64,000 nucleotides of DNA from CAILHX01 sp046155285 (GTDB taxonomy: Bacteria; Pseudomonadota; Gammaproteobacteria; Burkholderiales; Methylophilaceae). The stretch covers positions 248,001 through 312,000 of the forward strand of contig JBJXEA010000026.1 in NCBI GenBank assembly GCA_046155285.1. Direction: 5' to 3'. The notes under the pieces were generated by a model. The model worked only from the letters and a program-made list of their open reading frames with translations, ran no database searches and had not been told where the DNA came from. Below, one piece after another: positions 1-8,174 of the stretch (positions are counted from its first letter, which is position 1; each line of letters starts with the position of its first letter). A program made the translations under genes and the position numbers.

Positions 1-1163
1 CCAATCTCAATGGAGGCAGTCGCAGCGGGCGAGGGAGCGTTGCATATATGAAGCGACCGCGCACGTGTAACGATGTGGAAATCGTCTACTAAATCACCGT
101 TTGGCTTTAAGCCTTGGGCACGAATTCCGGCCGGTGCGGGTTCAAGGTCATCCGCTGTTATTTCTGGAATGAGCGTTTGCAAGCTATGCACAAATGCGGC
201 TTTGCTCCATGATCGCAGCATTTCTGCGTAGCCTTCCTTCCAGTATTTGGCGCTGAGCGTCCAGAACCCGCGATAACACAACACCTCCATTAAGTCTCTG
301 AGGTTAATGTCGGTCTTGTTGTAGCCCTCACGTGCCAATGCCAGCACTGCATTGGGGCCAGCCTCAACGTGACCGCCTATCATGCGGGTAAAGTGCACCC
401 CTAAAAATGGAAAATTTGGATTCGGTACCGGGTAAATCAGGTGTTTTACCAAATGGCGCCGTTCGGGTTTGATCTCGAAATATTCACCACGAAAAGGAAT
501 GATCTTAACTTCGGTCTCTACTTTCCCCATACGCGCTACACGGTCACTATGCAGCCCCGCACAATTGATTAAATACTTGGCTTGAATCGTCTCTTGATTC
601 GTATCCACAGAAACCATGTTTTGAGACTCTCGAATGCCGCCTACCTGGCGTTCCATCAAAATCTCACCGCCTTTTATTTTTACCAGTTTTGCAAAGGCTT
701 CACACACTTGACGGTAATTGACTATGCCGGTTGCAGGTACTTGGATGGCGGCGATGCCAGCCACATGCGGCTCGATGTCTTTTAGTTCTGCGACACTGAT
801 ACGATGTAGATTGAGCTCGTTTTGAACGCCGCGCTGGTAGAGGCTTTCCAGCAAGGGTAATTCTTCTGACTTGGTGGCGACAATCACCTTGCCACAAATG
901 TCATGCTCAACCCCATGCTCACGACAAAAGTCCACCATAGACTGGTTTCCTGCACGCGCAAAGCGCGCCTTGAAGCTGCCTGGTTTGTAATAGATGCCAG
1001 AGTGGATGACTCCGCTGTTATGGCCGGTTTGGTGGGCTGCCAGTTGTTGTTCTTTTTCCAAAAGCACCAAGCTGGAGCCTGGATACTTGGTCAGGATTTC
1101 TCGTGCGGTTGAGAGTCCGACAATTCCGCCGCCAATGACCACAAAATCGTATAGCTCACTCAA
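1..1163 (-). CDS. lhgO: L-2-hydroxyglutarate oxidase LhgO (3' end beyond window)
   Basis: This FAD enzyme oxidises L-2-hydroxyglutarate to 2-oxoglutarate and passes electrons to the quinone pool at the inner membrane. The translation has an N-terminal FAD-binding VIGGGIVGLSTA motif, then HNSGVIHSGIYY, LINCAGLHSDRVA, IPFRGEYFEI and NAPSPAATASIEIG near the edge, all typical of LhgO. About 387 codons are visible of a usual 400-420, so only the C-terminal tail is missing. An in-frame TAA lies two codons upstream of TTG at 1161-1163, and no ATG follows nearby, so TTG is the most likely start. It begins 10 bp after glaH, so the two are probably co-transcribed and work in sequence in glutarate breakdown. 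Confidence 0.88.
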   Translation of the reverse strand, partial: MSELYDFVVIGGGIVGLSTAREILTKYPGSSLVLLEKEQQLAAHQTGHNSGVIHSGIYYKPGSFKARFARAGNQSMVDFCREHGVEHDICGKVIVATKSEELPLLESLYQRGVQNELNLHRISVAELKDIEPHVAGIAAIQVPATGIVNYRQVCEAFAKLVKIKGGEILMERQVGGIRESQNMVSVDTNQETIQAKYLINCAGLHSDRVARMGKVETEVKIIPFRGEYFEIKPERRHLVKHLIYPVPNPNFPFLGVHFTRMIGGHVEAGPNAVLALAREGYNKTDINLRDLMEVLCYRGFWTLSAKYWKEGYAEMLRSWSKAAFVHSLQTLIPEITADDLEPAPAGIRAQGLKPNGDLVDDFHIVTRARSLHICNAPSPAATASIEI

Positions 1164-1173
1164 GGATTAGGTC

Positions 1174-2118
1174 TCACAGTCGTGAAAACGTGCCGCGTTG
1201 CCGCAGTAATTCACGGTGCAAGTCGGGGTGTTTCTCAAAGGCGGCTCGTCCATGCAGCCAAAACAGATTATTCAGCATAATCATTTGGCCGGTTGGTAAT
1301 GGCAAAGCCTTGGTTCCCGCCGAGTTCTCCATCGAGTCCGACATGGCTTTCAACCAAACAGAATGCTCGATAGTTTCGGGGCAAATAAACTGATCAATAA
1401 AGCACGCGCAGGGCTTGTCGTCCTGTAAAAAAAACGTACGACGCTTGATGGTTTGCCCAATATTTTTTGACGGCGGAGAGGTGTATGTGAATTCGTAGCT
1501 GGCTAATGGGTGTTTAGAATAGGTGTCGAGTTCTTCCCAGTCATCCAGATGCAACAGGCGCGACTCGCCACCCTTGGCGTGCTTCTCGGCGAATTTCATC
1601 ATCAACAACCAATCCGTAGGCTCGTCAACAAATGTGCCGTCGGTATGCAAGGTAAAGAGGCGATACGCCTGACGCAGATAGGAGTCGCTGGTGTCTGTAT
1701 CCTGCACCACAAAGCGTGCGTAAAAGGTGCCGCTCATGGCATCAAAGTTGGTCGGACCGACCAAATGGCTCATGGCGGTACTCAGCTTCACGTAATCACT
1801 GGGGGAATCGGTTTCATCTTCTACGCCTATCGTAAAGCCACCGCTTAAACGGTCTTTTAATATCGCACGCACGGTCGTTTGAAAATCAGCATCTAAATGA
1901 TCAAGCAACATTTTTGCCGTAACAAAGCGCATCAGGGGCGTGTATTCTAGATTCTGGCTATCAATATGCACTGTTGCCTCCATAAAGGCGCTTACAACGC
2001 CTTTATCCAGCCGAATATGGTACAGGCGCTCATGATCTGGATGAGGTTCTATGCGATAGCCACGGCCTTGACGTAGAAAATGCTCATTTGGCAGGCTCAA
2101 TGATAATGGGGCATTCAT
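1174..2118 (-). CDS. glaH: Glutarate 2-hydroxylase GlaH (CsiD)
   Basis: This Fe(II)/2-oxoglutarate-dependent dioxygenase hydroxylates glutarate to L-2-hydroxyglutarate, the substrate of the next gene. The protein is 314 aa from the chosen start. The metal triad is visible as H158 and D160 in TLHTDGTF and H289 in FWLHGRAAF, with a 2-oxoglutarate-binding arginine in RELLRQRG near the C-terminus. A longer frame starts at 2148, but AGGAGT at 2126-2131 sits at ideal distance from ATG 2118, so I prefer that start. Glutarate usually arises from lysine or cadaverine. The gabDTP genes that follow csiD-lhgO in enterics are not visible here. In this window the upstream neighbour is an Lrp-type regulator. 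Confidence 0.9.
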   Translation of the reverse strand: MNAPLSLSLPNEHFLRQGRGYRIEPHPDHERLYHIRLDKGVVSAFMEATVHIDSQNLEYTPLMRFVTAKMLLDHLDADFQTTVRAILKDRLSGGFTIGVEDETDSPSDYVKLSTAMSHLVGPTNFDAMSGTFYARFVVQDTDTSDSYLRQAYRLFTLHTDGTFVDEPTDWLLMMKFAEKHAKGGESRLLHLDDWEELDTYSKHPLASYEFTYTSPPSKNIGQTIKRRTFFLQDDKPCACFIDQFICPETIEHSVWLKAMSDSMENSAGTKALPLPTGQMIMLNNLFWLHGRAAFEKHPDLHRELLRQRGTFSRL

Positions 2119-2201
2119 GTTTATGACTCCTAGAGATGTTTGTAACATGCTGCAGTTTATTCACCTCTTAGCGACTAAGACAATGGCACATCATCGCCAT
2201 T

Positions 2202-2222
2202 TAATTCAATATTTCTGAATTA
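2202..2222. promoter_or_regulatory. Inverted repeat upstream of glaH, possible operator
   Basis: TAATTCA and TGAATTA form perfect 7-bp arms around a 7-nt spacer, about 85 bp upstream of the glaH start and just after the end of the Lrp-type gene. The dyad is AT-rich and suits a dimeric regulator. Which protein binds is not shown; the adjacent Lrp-type regulator is one candidate. Confidence 0.35.
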
Positions 2223-2255
2223 TAGGGTCATGGGTAGTGCCGAGCAACCATCAGT

Positions 2256-2765
2256 CTATGCTGAATTATGCGTTTCAACCTCGTTGAGCGGCAGAGCGAA
2301 ACCTTCTTTCACTTCTTCCATCACCATATAACTGCGCGATTCCTGTGCGCCGGGCAGTGTGAGCAGAATGTCGCCCAACAAAGTCCGATAATCCGACATT
2401 TGCGCGATGCGTGCTTTGATGAGGTAGTCAAAATCACCAGAAACCAAATGGCATTCCAGCACGCTGGGCAGCTTGAGGATTTCTTGTTTGAATTTGCTGA
2501 AAATCGCGCCAGATTTGGTGGAGAGTTTCAGCTCCACAAACACTAGCAGTGACAAATCCAGCGCTTTGGGGTCAAGACGTGCGTGATAGCCGAGAATCAC
2601 GCCTTCTTTTTCCAAGCGCTTCACGCGCTCGCCGCAGGGGGTGACCGAAAGCCCAACTTTTTCTGCCAATTCGGTGATGGGGATGCGTGCGTCGGCCTGC
2701 AATACCGAGAGTATTTTGTGGTCAATTCGGTCTAGTTCCCGAATGGCATGGGTGCGGATGCGCAT
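2256..2765 (-). CDS. Lrp/AsnC-family transcriptional regulator, probable dadAX regulator
   Basis: This is a 169-aa DNA-binding regulator with an N-terminal helix-turn-helix (about residues 10-60, with ITELAEKVGLSVTPCGERVKRLEKEG) and a C-terminal ligand-binding RAM domain that senses amino acids. The length and the motif pattern match Lrp/DadR proteins. It is divergent from dadA across a 139-bp AT-rich gap, the usual arrangement for a regulator that controls D-alanine catabolism. The start ATG is preceded by CAGGAG. It could also act on glaH-lhgO downstream. Binding of alanine is inferred from context, not from the sequence. Confidence 0.82.
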   Translation of the reverse strand: MRIRTHAIRELDRIDHKILSVLQADARIPITELAEKVGLSVTPCGERVKRLEKEGVILGYHARLDPKALDLSLLVFVELKLSTKSGAIFSKFKQEILKLPSVLECHLVSGDFDYLIKARIAQMSDYRTLLGDILLTLPGAQESRSYMVMEEVKEGFALPLNEVETHNSA

Positions 2766-2840
2766 GTTGGCTCCTGATTTCAGAATATAGTTACTGTAAA
2801 TAACTAAAAATTAGTGATTTATACTTATTAAAAATACTAA

Positions 2841-2854
2841 ATCAGTTAACTGAT
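2841..2854. promoter_or_regulatory. 14-bp perfect palindrome in the lrp-dadA intergenic region
   Basis: ATCAGTTAACTGAT is a perfect palindrome in the middle of the AT-rich divergent gap at 2766-2904. It lies about 50 bp before the dadA start and 76 bp before the regulator start. Lrp-family proteins bind dyads in such regions, so this is a plausible operator controlling both directions. Confidence 0.5.
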
Positions 2855-2904
2855 GATGTAAATAGAAAATAAACTGGCATCATCAATTACTAAGGTAAAG
2901 CATT

Positions 2905-4233
2905 ATGCGTGTACTCGTGCTAGGTTCTGGTGTCGTCGGTGTCACAAGCGCTTATTATCTGGCGAAGCAGGGGTTTGAGGTGACGGTGATAGACCGTCAA
3001 CCCGCGCCGGGATTGGAAACCAGTTTCGCCAATGCGGGGCAGATTTCCCCCGGCTATGCCGCACCCTGGGCAGCGCCCGGTGTGCCGATGAAGGCGCTGA
3101 AATGGCTGTTTCAACGCCATGCGCCATTGGCGATCAAGACAGATTTCACGTTGTGGCAAATCGAGTGGACGCTCAAATTGTTGCGTAACTGCACCGCCAA
3201 GCGCTATGACATCAACAAAGAGCGCATGGTGCGGCTTGCGGAATATAGCCGTGATTGCATCCGAGATTTACGCGCAAGCACTGGCATTGCTTACGAAGGT
3301 AGAACGCAAGGCACGCTGCAAGTGTTCCGCACCCAAAAACAACTGGACGCAGAGGCCAAAGACATTGCGGTGTTAAGCAGGCTGGGTGTGCCGTTTGAGC
3401 ATCTCGACCCAGACGGCTGCGCCCGTGTTGAGCCTGCGCTGGCTTTGGTGAAAGACCAGTTGCTGGGTGGTTTAAGATTGCCTGGCGATGAAACCGGCGA
3501 TTGCCAGCTATTTACTACGCGGCTCGCCGAAGAAGCAAAAAAATTAGGCGTAAAATTTCGCCAAGAAGTGACCATCAATCGCCTGTTAACCAATAAGGGC
3601 AAGCTCACCGGCGTTGAAATTAGCACCTTGACCAGTCATTTGACAAGTGTGGAAATTCTTCAAGCCGACCAATACGTCGTCGCGCTCGGCAGTTATTCGC
3701 GCGAGCTGATGCAGGGTTTGGGTTTGCAAATCCCGGTATATCCGGTCAAAGGCTATTCGCTGACCGCGCCGGTGCTGGATAGCGCCGCCGCGCCGGTTTC
3801 TACGGTGATGGACGAGACTTATAAGGTGGCTATTACGCGTTTTGATGATCGTATTCGCGTGGGTGGCATGGCCGAGTTGGCTGGATTCGATTTAAGCCTC
3901 AATCCGCGCCGCCGCGAAACATTGGAAATGGTGTTGAATGGTTTATTCCCCAACGGTGGCGACGTGTCAAAATCGCTATTCTGGACTGGGCTACGCCCCA
4001 TGACCCCAGACGGTACGCCGATTATAGGCAAAGCCTCCGCCCTGCATAACAACATCTGGCTCAACACCGGCCACGGCACGCTGGGCTGGACCATGGCCTG
4101 CGGTTCAGGCCAAGTGTTGGCGGATTTGATGGCGAATCAGCCCACGGCGATTCGTAGCGACGATTTGAACCTCAATCGTTACAATAAAGCGTCTAGTCGT
4201 TCTCAACTACAACACCAGTTAATCAGCGCATAA
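2905..4233 (+). CDS. dadA: D-amino acid dehydrogenase small subunit DadA
   Basis: This flavoenzyme deaminates D-amino acids, mainly D-alanine, to 2-oxo acids and feeds electrons to the respiratory chain at the inner membrane. The 442-aa protein begins with an FAD-binding VLVLGSGVVGVTSAYYLA and has the family motifs SFANAGQISPGYAAPWAAPG and GLRPMTPDGTPIIG, with GHGTLGWTMACGSG near the end. A TAAGG-type ribosome-binding site precedes the ATG. It starts an operon with the alanine racemase two bases downstream, and ridA follows. The pair converts L-alanine through D-alanine to pyruvate. Regulation by the divergent Lrp-type gene is likely. Confidence 0.95.
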   Translation: MRVLVLGSGVVGVTSAYYLAKQGFEVTVIDRQPAPGLETSFANAGQISPGYAAPWAAPGVPMKALKWLFQRHAPLAIKTDFTLWQIEWTLKLLRNCTAKRYDINKERMVRLAEYSRDCIRDLRASTGIAYEGRTQGTLQVFRTQKQLDAEAKDIAVLSRLGVPFEHLDPDGCARVEPALALVKDQLLGGLRLPGDETGDCQLFTTRLAEEAKKLGVKFRQEVTINRLLTNKGKLTGVEISTLTSHLTSVEILQADQYVVALGSYSRELMQGLGLQIPVYPVKGYSLTAPVLDSAAAPVSTVMDETYKVAITRFDDRIRVGGMAELAGFDLSLNPRRRETLEMVLNGLFPNGGDVSKSLFWTGLRPMTPDGTPIIGKASALHNNIWLNTGHGTLGWTMACGSGQVLADLMANQPTAIRSDDLNLNRYNKASSRSQLQHQLISA

Positions 4234-4235
4234 AC

Positions 4236-5306
4236 ATGAGCCGTCCCGCCATCGCCCACATCCGCTTGGATGCTTTTCGCCACAATTATCGTGTTGCCAA
4301 ACGCTGCCACGGCGGCAAAGCGCTGGCGGTAATCAAAGCCAATGGTTATGGCCACGGCGCGGTGCAGTGCGCCAAAGCGATAGAAAACGAAGCTGACGGA
4401 TTTGCCGTCGCGGCCATAGAAGAAGCGCTGCAATTAAGGCAAGCAGGGATTAAAAATCCTATTTTGTTACTGGAAGGTTTCTTTGAAGCCGCCGAGTTGC
4501 CCGAAATCGTGGCGCAGGATTTATGGATCGTCATCCATCATCTGTGGCAGGTGGAAATGCTGCTGGAAGCCAAGCTGGTTAAGCCTGTGCAGGTGTGGCT
4601 GAAGATGGATAGCGGAATGCACCGCGTGGGTTTGTCGCCCGCTGAATATGCCGTCGCTTATAAACGCTTGAGTCAGCATCCCAACGTGGCGGGCATGGTG
4701 CTGATGAGCCATTTTGCTAATGCGGATAATCTAAGCTCGACGCATACGCAGCAGCAAATTGCACTGTTCCAGAAAACCATAAGCGGCTTAGCCGCCACGC
4801 CGATTAGCCTGGCCAATTCCGCCGCCATTCTCGGTTGGAACAGCGCTCAGGGCGATTGGTCGCGCCCCGGGATTATGCTCTACGGCGCTGACCCCTTGTT
4901 TCAGCCTGATACTCAGCTGCGAGCAATGATGCAACTCACTTCCCGCATCATATCCATCCGTAAAATCGCCAAGGGCGAGTCTATAGGCTATGGCAGCATT
5001 TTTACCGCCGAGCGCGAAACGATAGTTGGCGTGGTGGCGTGTGGTTATGCCGACGGCTATCCCAGAGCCGCCTCTAATAAAGCGCCCGCCGCTGTGGACG
5101 GCGTCATGACTCGCGTGATTGGGCGGGTGTCTATGGATATGTTGTTTGTGGATTTAACCGATATTCCTAACGCTGGCGTTGGCTCTCAAGTTGAGTTGTG
5201 GGGCGACCAAGTAGCTGCTAATGAGGTAGCAAATGCCGCCGGAACCATTGCCTACGAATTATTCTGTAATGTTAAGCGGGTAGCATTTCAGTATTCAGAC
5301 AATTAA
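4236..5306 (+). CDS. dadX: Alanine racemase, catabolic DadX type
   Basis: This PLP enzyme interconverts L- and D-alanine. The 356-aa protein shows the PLP lysine K34 in AVIKANGYGHG and the opposing catalytic tyrosine Y252 in SIGYGSIF, so it should be active. It follows dadA with a 2-bp gap, the order found in dad operons, so it likely supplies D-alanine to DadA rather than only to cell-wall synthesis. A biosynthetic Alr role cannot be excluded, because no other racemase is visible in the window. Confidence 0.95.
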   Translation: MSRPAIAHIRLDAFRHNYRVAKRCHGGKALAVIKANGYGHGAVQCAKAIENEADGFAVAAIEEALQLRQAGIKNPILLLEGFFEAAELPEIVAQDLWIVIHHLWQVEMLLEAKLVKPVQVWLKMDSGMHRVGLSPAEYAVAYKRLSQHPNVAGMVLMSHFANADNLSSTHTQQQIALFQKTISGLAATPISLANSAAILGWNSAQGDWSRPGIMLYGADPLFQPDTQLRAMMQLTSRIISIRKIAKGESIGYGSIFTAERETIVGVVACGYADGYPRAASNKAPAAVDGVMTRVIGRVSMDMLFVDLTDIPNAGVGSQVELWGDQVAANEVANAAGTIAYELFCNVKRVAFQYSDN

Positions 5307-5411
5307 ACCCGTTCGTGCTGAGTAGTTTTCCATTCCCCCTTCGATACACCGCGCTGTGCGCGGCACTCAGGGCGAAGGGAAAACGTATCGAAGCATACGC
5401 TGTACTTAATC
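5301..5411. repeat. Palindromic dispersed repeat, copy 1 (about 111 bp)
   Basis: This intergenic stretch closely matches 33295-33406. Both share GTTCGTGCTGAGTA, CTTCGATACACCGCGC, GCGCGGCACTCAGG and TATCGAAGCAT, and both fold into a long hairpin in which TTTTCC pairs with GGAAAA around a GC-rich inner stem. The ends, ATTAA and TTAAT, are loosely inverted. It lies directly after the dadX stop codon and may act as a transcription barrier before ridA. Confidence 0.8.
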
Positions 5412-5472
5412 AAAGCGTTCTTAGAATGACGCGGTAAAAATTTATCTAAACATTTTTAATAAGGAACTTCAC

Positions 5473-5847
5473 ATGAAAATCATCCAAACCGTCAACGCCC
5501 CAGCCGCCATCGGCCCTTATTCGCAAGCCGTCGTGGTAGGTGACATGCTCTTCACCTCCGGCCAAATCCCACTGCGGGCAGATGGCAGCTTGGTGGAAGG
5601 CGACATCACCGCGCAAACCACACAAGTGCTGGCGAACTTACGCGCAGTGATTGAGGCCGCAGGCGCGAATTTATCCAAAGTGGTCAAAACTACGGTGTTT
5701 CTGAAAAATTTGGATGATTTCGTCGTGATGAACGGCATCTACGCCGAAGCCTTCGGCAGCCATACGCCAGCGCGTTCTACGGTGCAAGTGGCTAAGCTGC
5801 CGCGAGATGTACTGGTGGAGATTGAGGCGATTGTTTCGTTAGGTTGA
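5473..5847 (+). CDS. ridA: RidA family 2-iminobutanoate/2-iminopropanoate deaminase
   Basis: RidA hydrolyses reactive imines released by PLP enzymes and amino acid oxidases, protecting other PLP enzymes from damage. The 124-aa protein has the complete fold: GPYSQA near the start, TSGQIPL, the central AGANLSKVVKTTVFL and the catalytic arginine in PARSTVQVAKLPRD. DadA makes 2-iminopropanoate, so its place after dadA-dadX is functionally sensible. A ribosome-binding site (AAGGA) precedes the ATG. A near-identical paralogue with a different N-terminus lies at 54317. Confidence 0.93.
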   Translation: MKIIQTVNAPAAIGPYSQAVVVGDMLFTSGQIPLRADGSLVEGDITAQTTQVLANLRAVIEAAGANLSKVVKTTVFLKNLDDFVVMNGIYAEAFGSHTPARSTVQVAKLPRDVLVEIEAIVSLG

Positions 5848-5857
5848 GGACTGGCTT

Positions 5858-5883
5858 CGTCATTTCCGCGTAGGCGGGAATGA
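5858..5883. repeat. Short palindromic dispersed repeat
   Basis: ATTTCCGC-GTAG-GCGGGAAT is an 8-bp near-perfect hairpin of the widespread proteobacterial type with CATTCCCGC and GCGGGAATG arms. It sits just after ridA. The rest of 5848-6087 holds only a 46-codon frame at 5880-6020 with no recognised similarity and no clear ribosome-binding site. Confidence 0.5.
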
Positions 5884-6087
5884 TGCTGCTAAAAATAGTC
5901 AGGCAACTTAACTTAGTTGGTGCTGATGTAGTTTGGTCCGAGAAGGATGTGCTGAAGCATGAGGCGTATCATTCTAGCGCTATGATTAGTAACGCGATTG
6001 TTGGGCTTCGCTTTGCTTAGGGACCAACCTGCAAGGGCGTTTTAGCTGTTGCCTGCCAAAGTCGCTAGGCATGTTAAAATCCCTTCC

Positions 6088-7347
6088 ATGAGCAAACCCC
6101 TCCAAGCCGTACGCGGCATGAACGATATTCTTCCCCAAGACGCGGCGCTGTGGGAGTTCTTTGAGGACACCATACGCGCTTGGCTGCATTCCTACGGCTA
6201 TACCCAGATTCGCACTCCCATCGTTGAATCCACCGACCTTTTCGTGCGCTCTATTGGTGAAGTGACCGATATTGTCGAGAAGGAAATGTATAGTTTTGAG
6301 GATAGGCTGAATGGCGAGCGTCTGACCATGCGGCCTGAAGGTACGGCCTCTTGCGTGCGTGCGGTGGTGGAACACAATCTGCTCTACAACGCGCCGCAGC
6401 GCTTGTGGTACATGGGGGCGATGTTTCGGCATGAGCGCCCGCAAAAAGGGCGTTATCGCCAGTTTCATCAAGTCGGCGTGGAGTCGCTGGGATTTGATGG
6501 GCCGGATATGGATGTGGAACATATTCTGATGACGGCGCGGCTGTGGAAGCTGCTGGGTTTGCAGAATGTAGCGTTGGAAATCAACACGCTGGGTTCGGCT
6601 GAAGCGCGGCAGCGGTACAGGAATCGTTTAATCGCCTATTTTGAGCAACATGGCGATGTGCTGGATGAGGATGCCAAGCGTAGGCTGCACAGTAATCCGC
6701 TGCGGATTTTGGATAGCAAGAATCCGGCGATGCAGGCCATTTGTGAAGCTGCGCCCAAGCTGATGGATGATCTGGATGATTTCTCGCGCCAGCATTTTGA
6801 GGTCTTGCAAGCTGCACTGGATAAGGCGGGCATTGCCTACCGCATCAATACTAGACTGGTGCGCGGTTTGGATTATTACAACGCCACAGTTTTTGAATGG
6901 GTGACCACAAAGCTCGGCGCACAAGGCACTGTGTGTGCCGGTGGTCGTTATGACGCGCTGGTTGAGCAGATAGGTGGTAAATCAGCTCCCGCTTGTGGCT
7001 TTGCTATGGGGATAGAGCGCTTGCTGGCGCTGATGCAAGAGCAGCAGTTCGTGCCGCCCGTGTTGGCGGTAGATGCTTATGTGGTGCATGCGGGTGAAGC
7101 GGCCTCGCAACTCGCGCCACAGTTGGCAGAATCCTTGCGCGATGCGGGTTTGAGCGTGGTACTGCATTGCGGCGGCGGTAGTTTCAAGTCGCAGATGAAA
7201 AAAGCCGACGGAAGCGGCGCGCGTTTTGCGTTGATTATGGGTGACGATGAGGTAACGGCAGGTGAGGCAAGTGTGAAGCATTTGCGCGAGGGCGGGGAAC
7301 AACGGCGCGTCAAACTAGACCAACTCGCCGAGGTGCTTTCAATATGA
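6088..7347 (+). CDS. hisS: Histidyl-tRNA synthetase HisS
   Basis: This class II aminoacyl-tRNA synthetase charges tRNA-His in the cytoplasm. The 419-aa protein starts MSKPLQAVRGMNDILP and has TRPEGT-type motif 2 (MRPEGTASCVRAVVEH), FRHERPQKGRYRQFHQ, the histidine motif LVRGLDYYNATVFEW, GGRYDALVEQIGG and the anticodon-binding domain after residue 325. A longer TTG frame from 6049 exists, but the ATG at 6088 matches the family start. It is the first gene of the ancestral hisS-yfgM-bamB-der block, here interrupted by two ABC ATPase genes; the first overlaps its stop codon. Confidence 0.96.
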   Translation: MSKPLQAVRGMNDILPQDAALWEFFEDTIRAWLHSYGYTQIRTPIVESTDLFVRSIGEVTDIVEKEMYSFEDRLNGERLTMRPEGTASCVRAVVEHNLLYNAPQRLWYMGAMFRHERPQKGRYRQFHQVGVESLGFDGPDMDVEHILMTARLWKLLGLQNVALEINTLGSAEARQRYRNRLIAYFEQHGDVLDEDAKRRLHSNPLRILDSKNPAMQAICEAAPKLMDDLDDFSRQHFEVLQAALDKAGIAYRINTRLVRGLDYYNATVFEWVTTKLGAQGTVCAGGRYDALVEQIGGKSAPACGFAMGIERLLALMQEQQFVPPVLAVDAYVVHAGEAASQLAPQLAESLRDAGLSVVLHCGGGSFKSQMKKADGSGARFALIMGDDEVTAGEASVKHLREGGEQRRVKLDQLAEVLSI

Positions 7348-8174
7348 ATGAGCTTTTACGTGTGCAAAATTTGACAGTCACGCCTGCCAACAACCCCACT
7401 AAAAAACTAGTGAACAATGTTTCATTTACCCTGCAATCTGGCAAAACCACCTGCATCGTCGGCGAATCGGGCAGCGGCAAAAGTCTGACAGCCTTGTCTG
7501 TCATGGGCTTGCTGGCGAACTCGTTGACTAGAACCGCAGGCATCATCCAATTCCAAGTCAATGAACTTACTGGTCTGACCAATACCGAGTTGTCGCACAT
7601 ACGCGGAAAGCAAATCGGTATGATTTTTCAGGAGCCGATGACTTCGCTCAACCCTGTGCTGACGGTGGGATTTCAAATAGGTGAAAGTTTGACTGTGCAT
7701 CTGGGCTTAAAAGGCACGGCACTGAAAGATAAAATCGCGGCACTGCTGACGCAAGTCGGCATTTCACCGGAACGCGCCAACGCTTATCCCGACGAGCTTT
7801 CCGGCGGGCAGCGCCAGCGTGTGATGATTGCCATGAGTATCGCTTGCGAGCCGAAAATGCTGATTGCTGATGAGCCAACTACGGCGCTAGATGTGACGGT
7901 GCAGGCGCAGATACTGGCCTTGCTGGACGAACTTAAAACGCGCATGAATATGGGCATGTTGTTTATCACTCATGATTTCGGCGTGGTGGCCGACATTGCC
8001 GACGATGTGGTGGTGATGTTCCGCGGCGAGATTGTGGAAGCGGGCACTGTGGCCGATGTGCTGGGTAATCCGCAGCATCCCTATACCAAAGCGCTGTTGG
8101 ATTGTGTGCCGGATGCGGAAGGCAAAAAGCAACTGAAACCGATTGATTATTCTTGGTTGGAGCAAGCGGCATGA
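7344..8174 (+). CDS. ABC transporter ATP-binding protein, oligopeptide (DppD/OppD) type
   Basis: This 276-aa ATPase has Walker A GESGSGKSLTA, signature LSGGQRQRV, Walker B MLIADEPTTALDV and a switch histidine in FITHDFG, so it should hydrolyse ATP. The C-terminal NPQHPYTKALLDCVPD is the oligopeptide-transporter hallmark. ATG overlaps the hisS stop (ATGA), and its own stop overlaps the next ATPase, so all three are translationally coupled. Together the two resemble the halves of YejF. No permease or binding protein of this family is encoded in the window, so the substrate is unknown. Confidence 0.88.
   Translation: MNELLRVQNLTVTPANNPTKKLVNNVSFTLQSGKTTCIVGESGSGKSLTALSVMGLLANSLTRTAGIIQFQVNELTGLTNTELSHIRGKQIGMIFQEPMTSLNPVLTVGFQIGESLTVHLGLKGTALKDKIAALLTQVGISPERANAYPDELSGGQRQRVMIAMSIACEPKMLIADEPTTALDVTVQAQILALLDELKTRMNMGMLFITHDFGVVADIADDVVVMFRGEIVEAGTVADVLGNPQHPYTKALLDCVPDAEGKKQLKPIDYSWLEQAA

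Noticed and set aside
5880..6020. 46-codon frame between ridA and hisS
   Set aside because: No similarity, no clear ribosome-binding site, and partly formed by a palindromic repeat. Not called as a gene, though a decayed fragment is possible.
5986..6522. 178-aa open frame on the minus strand
   Set aside because: It overlaps hisS on the opposite strand, has no recognisable domain and lacks a ribosome-binding site. It is a shadow of a coding gene.
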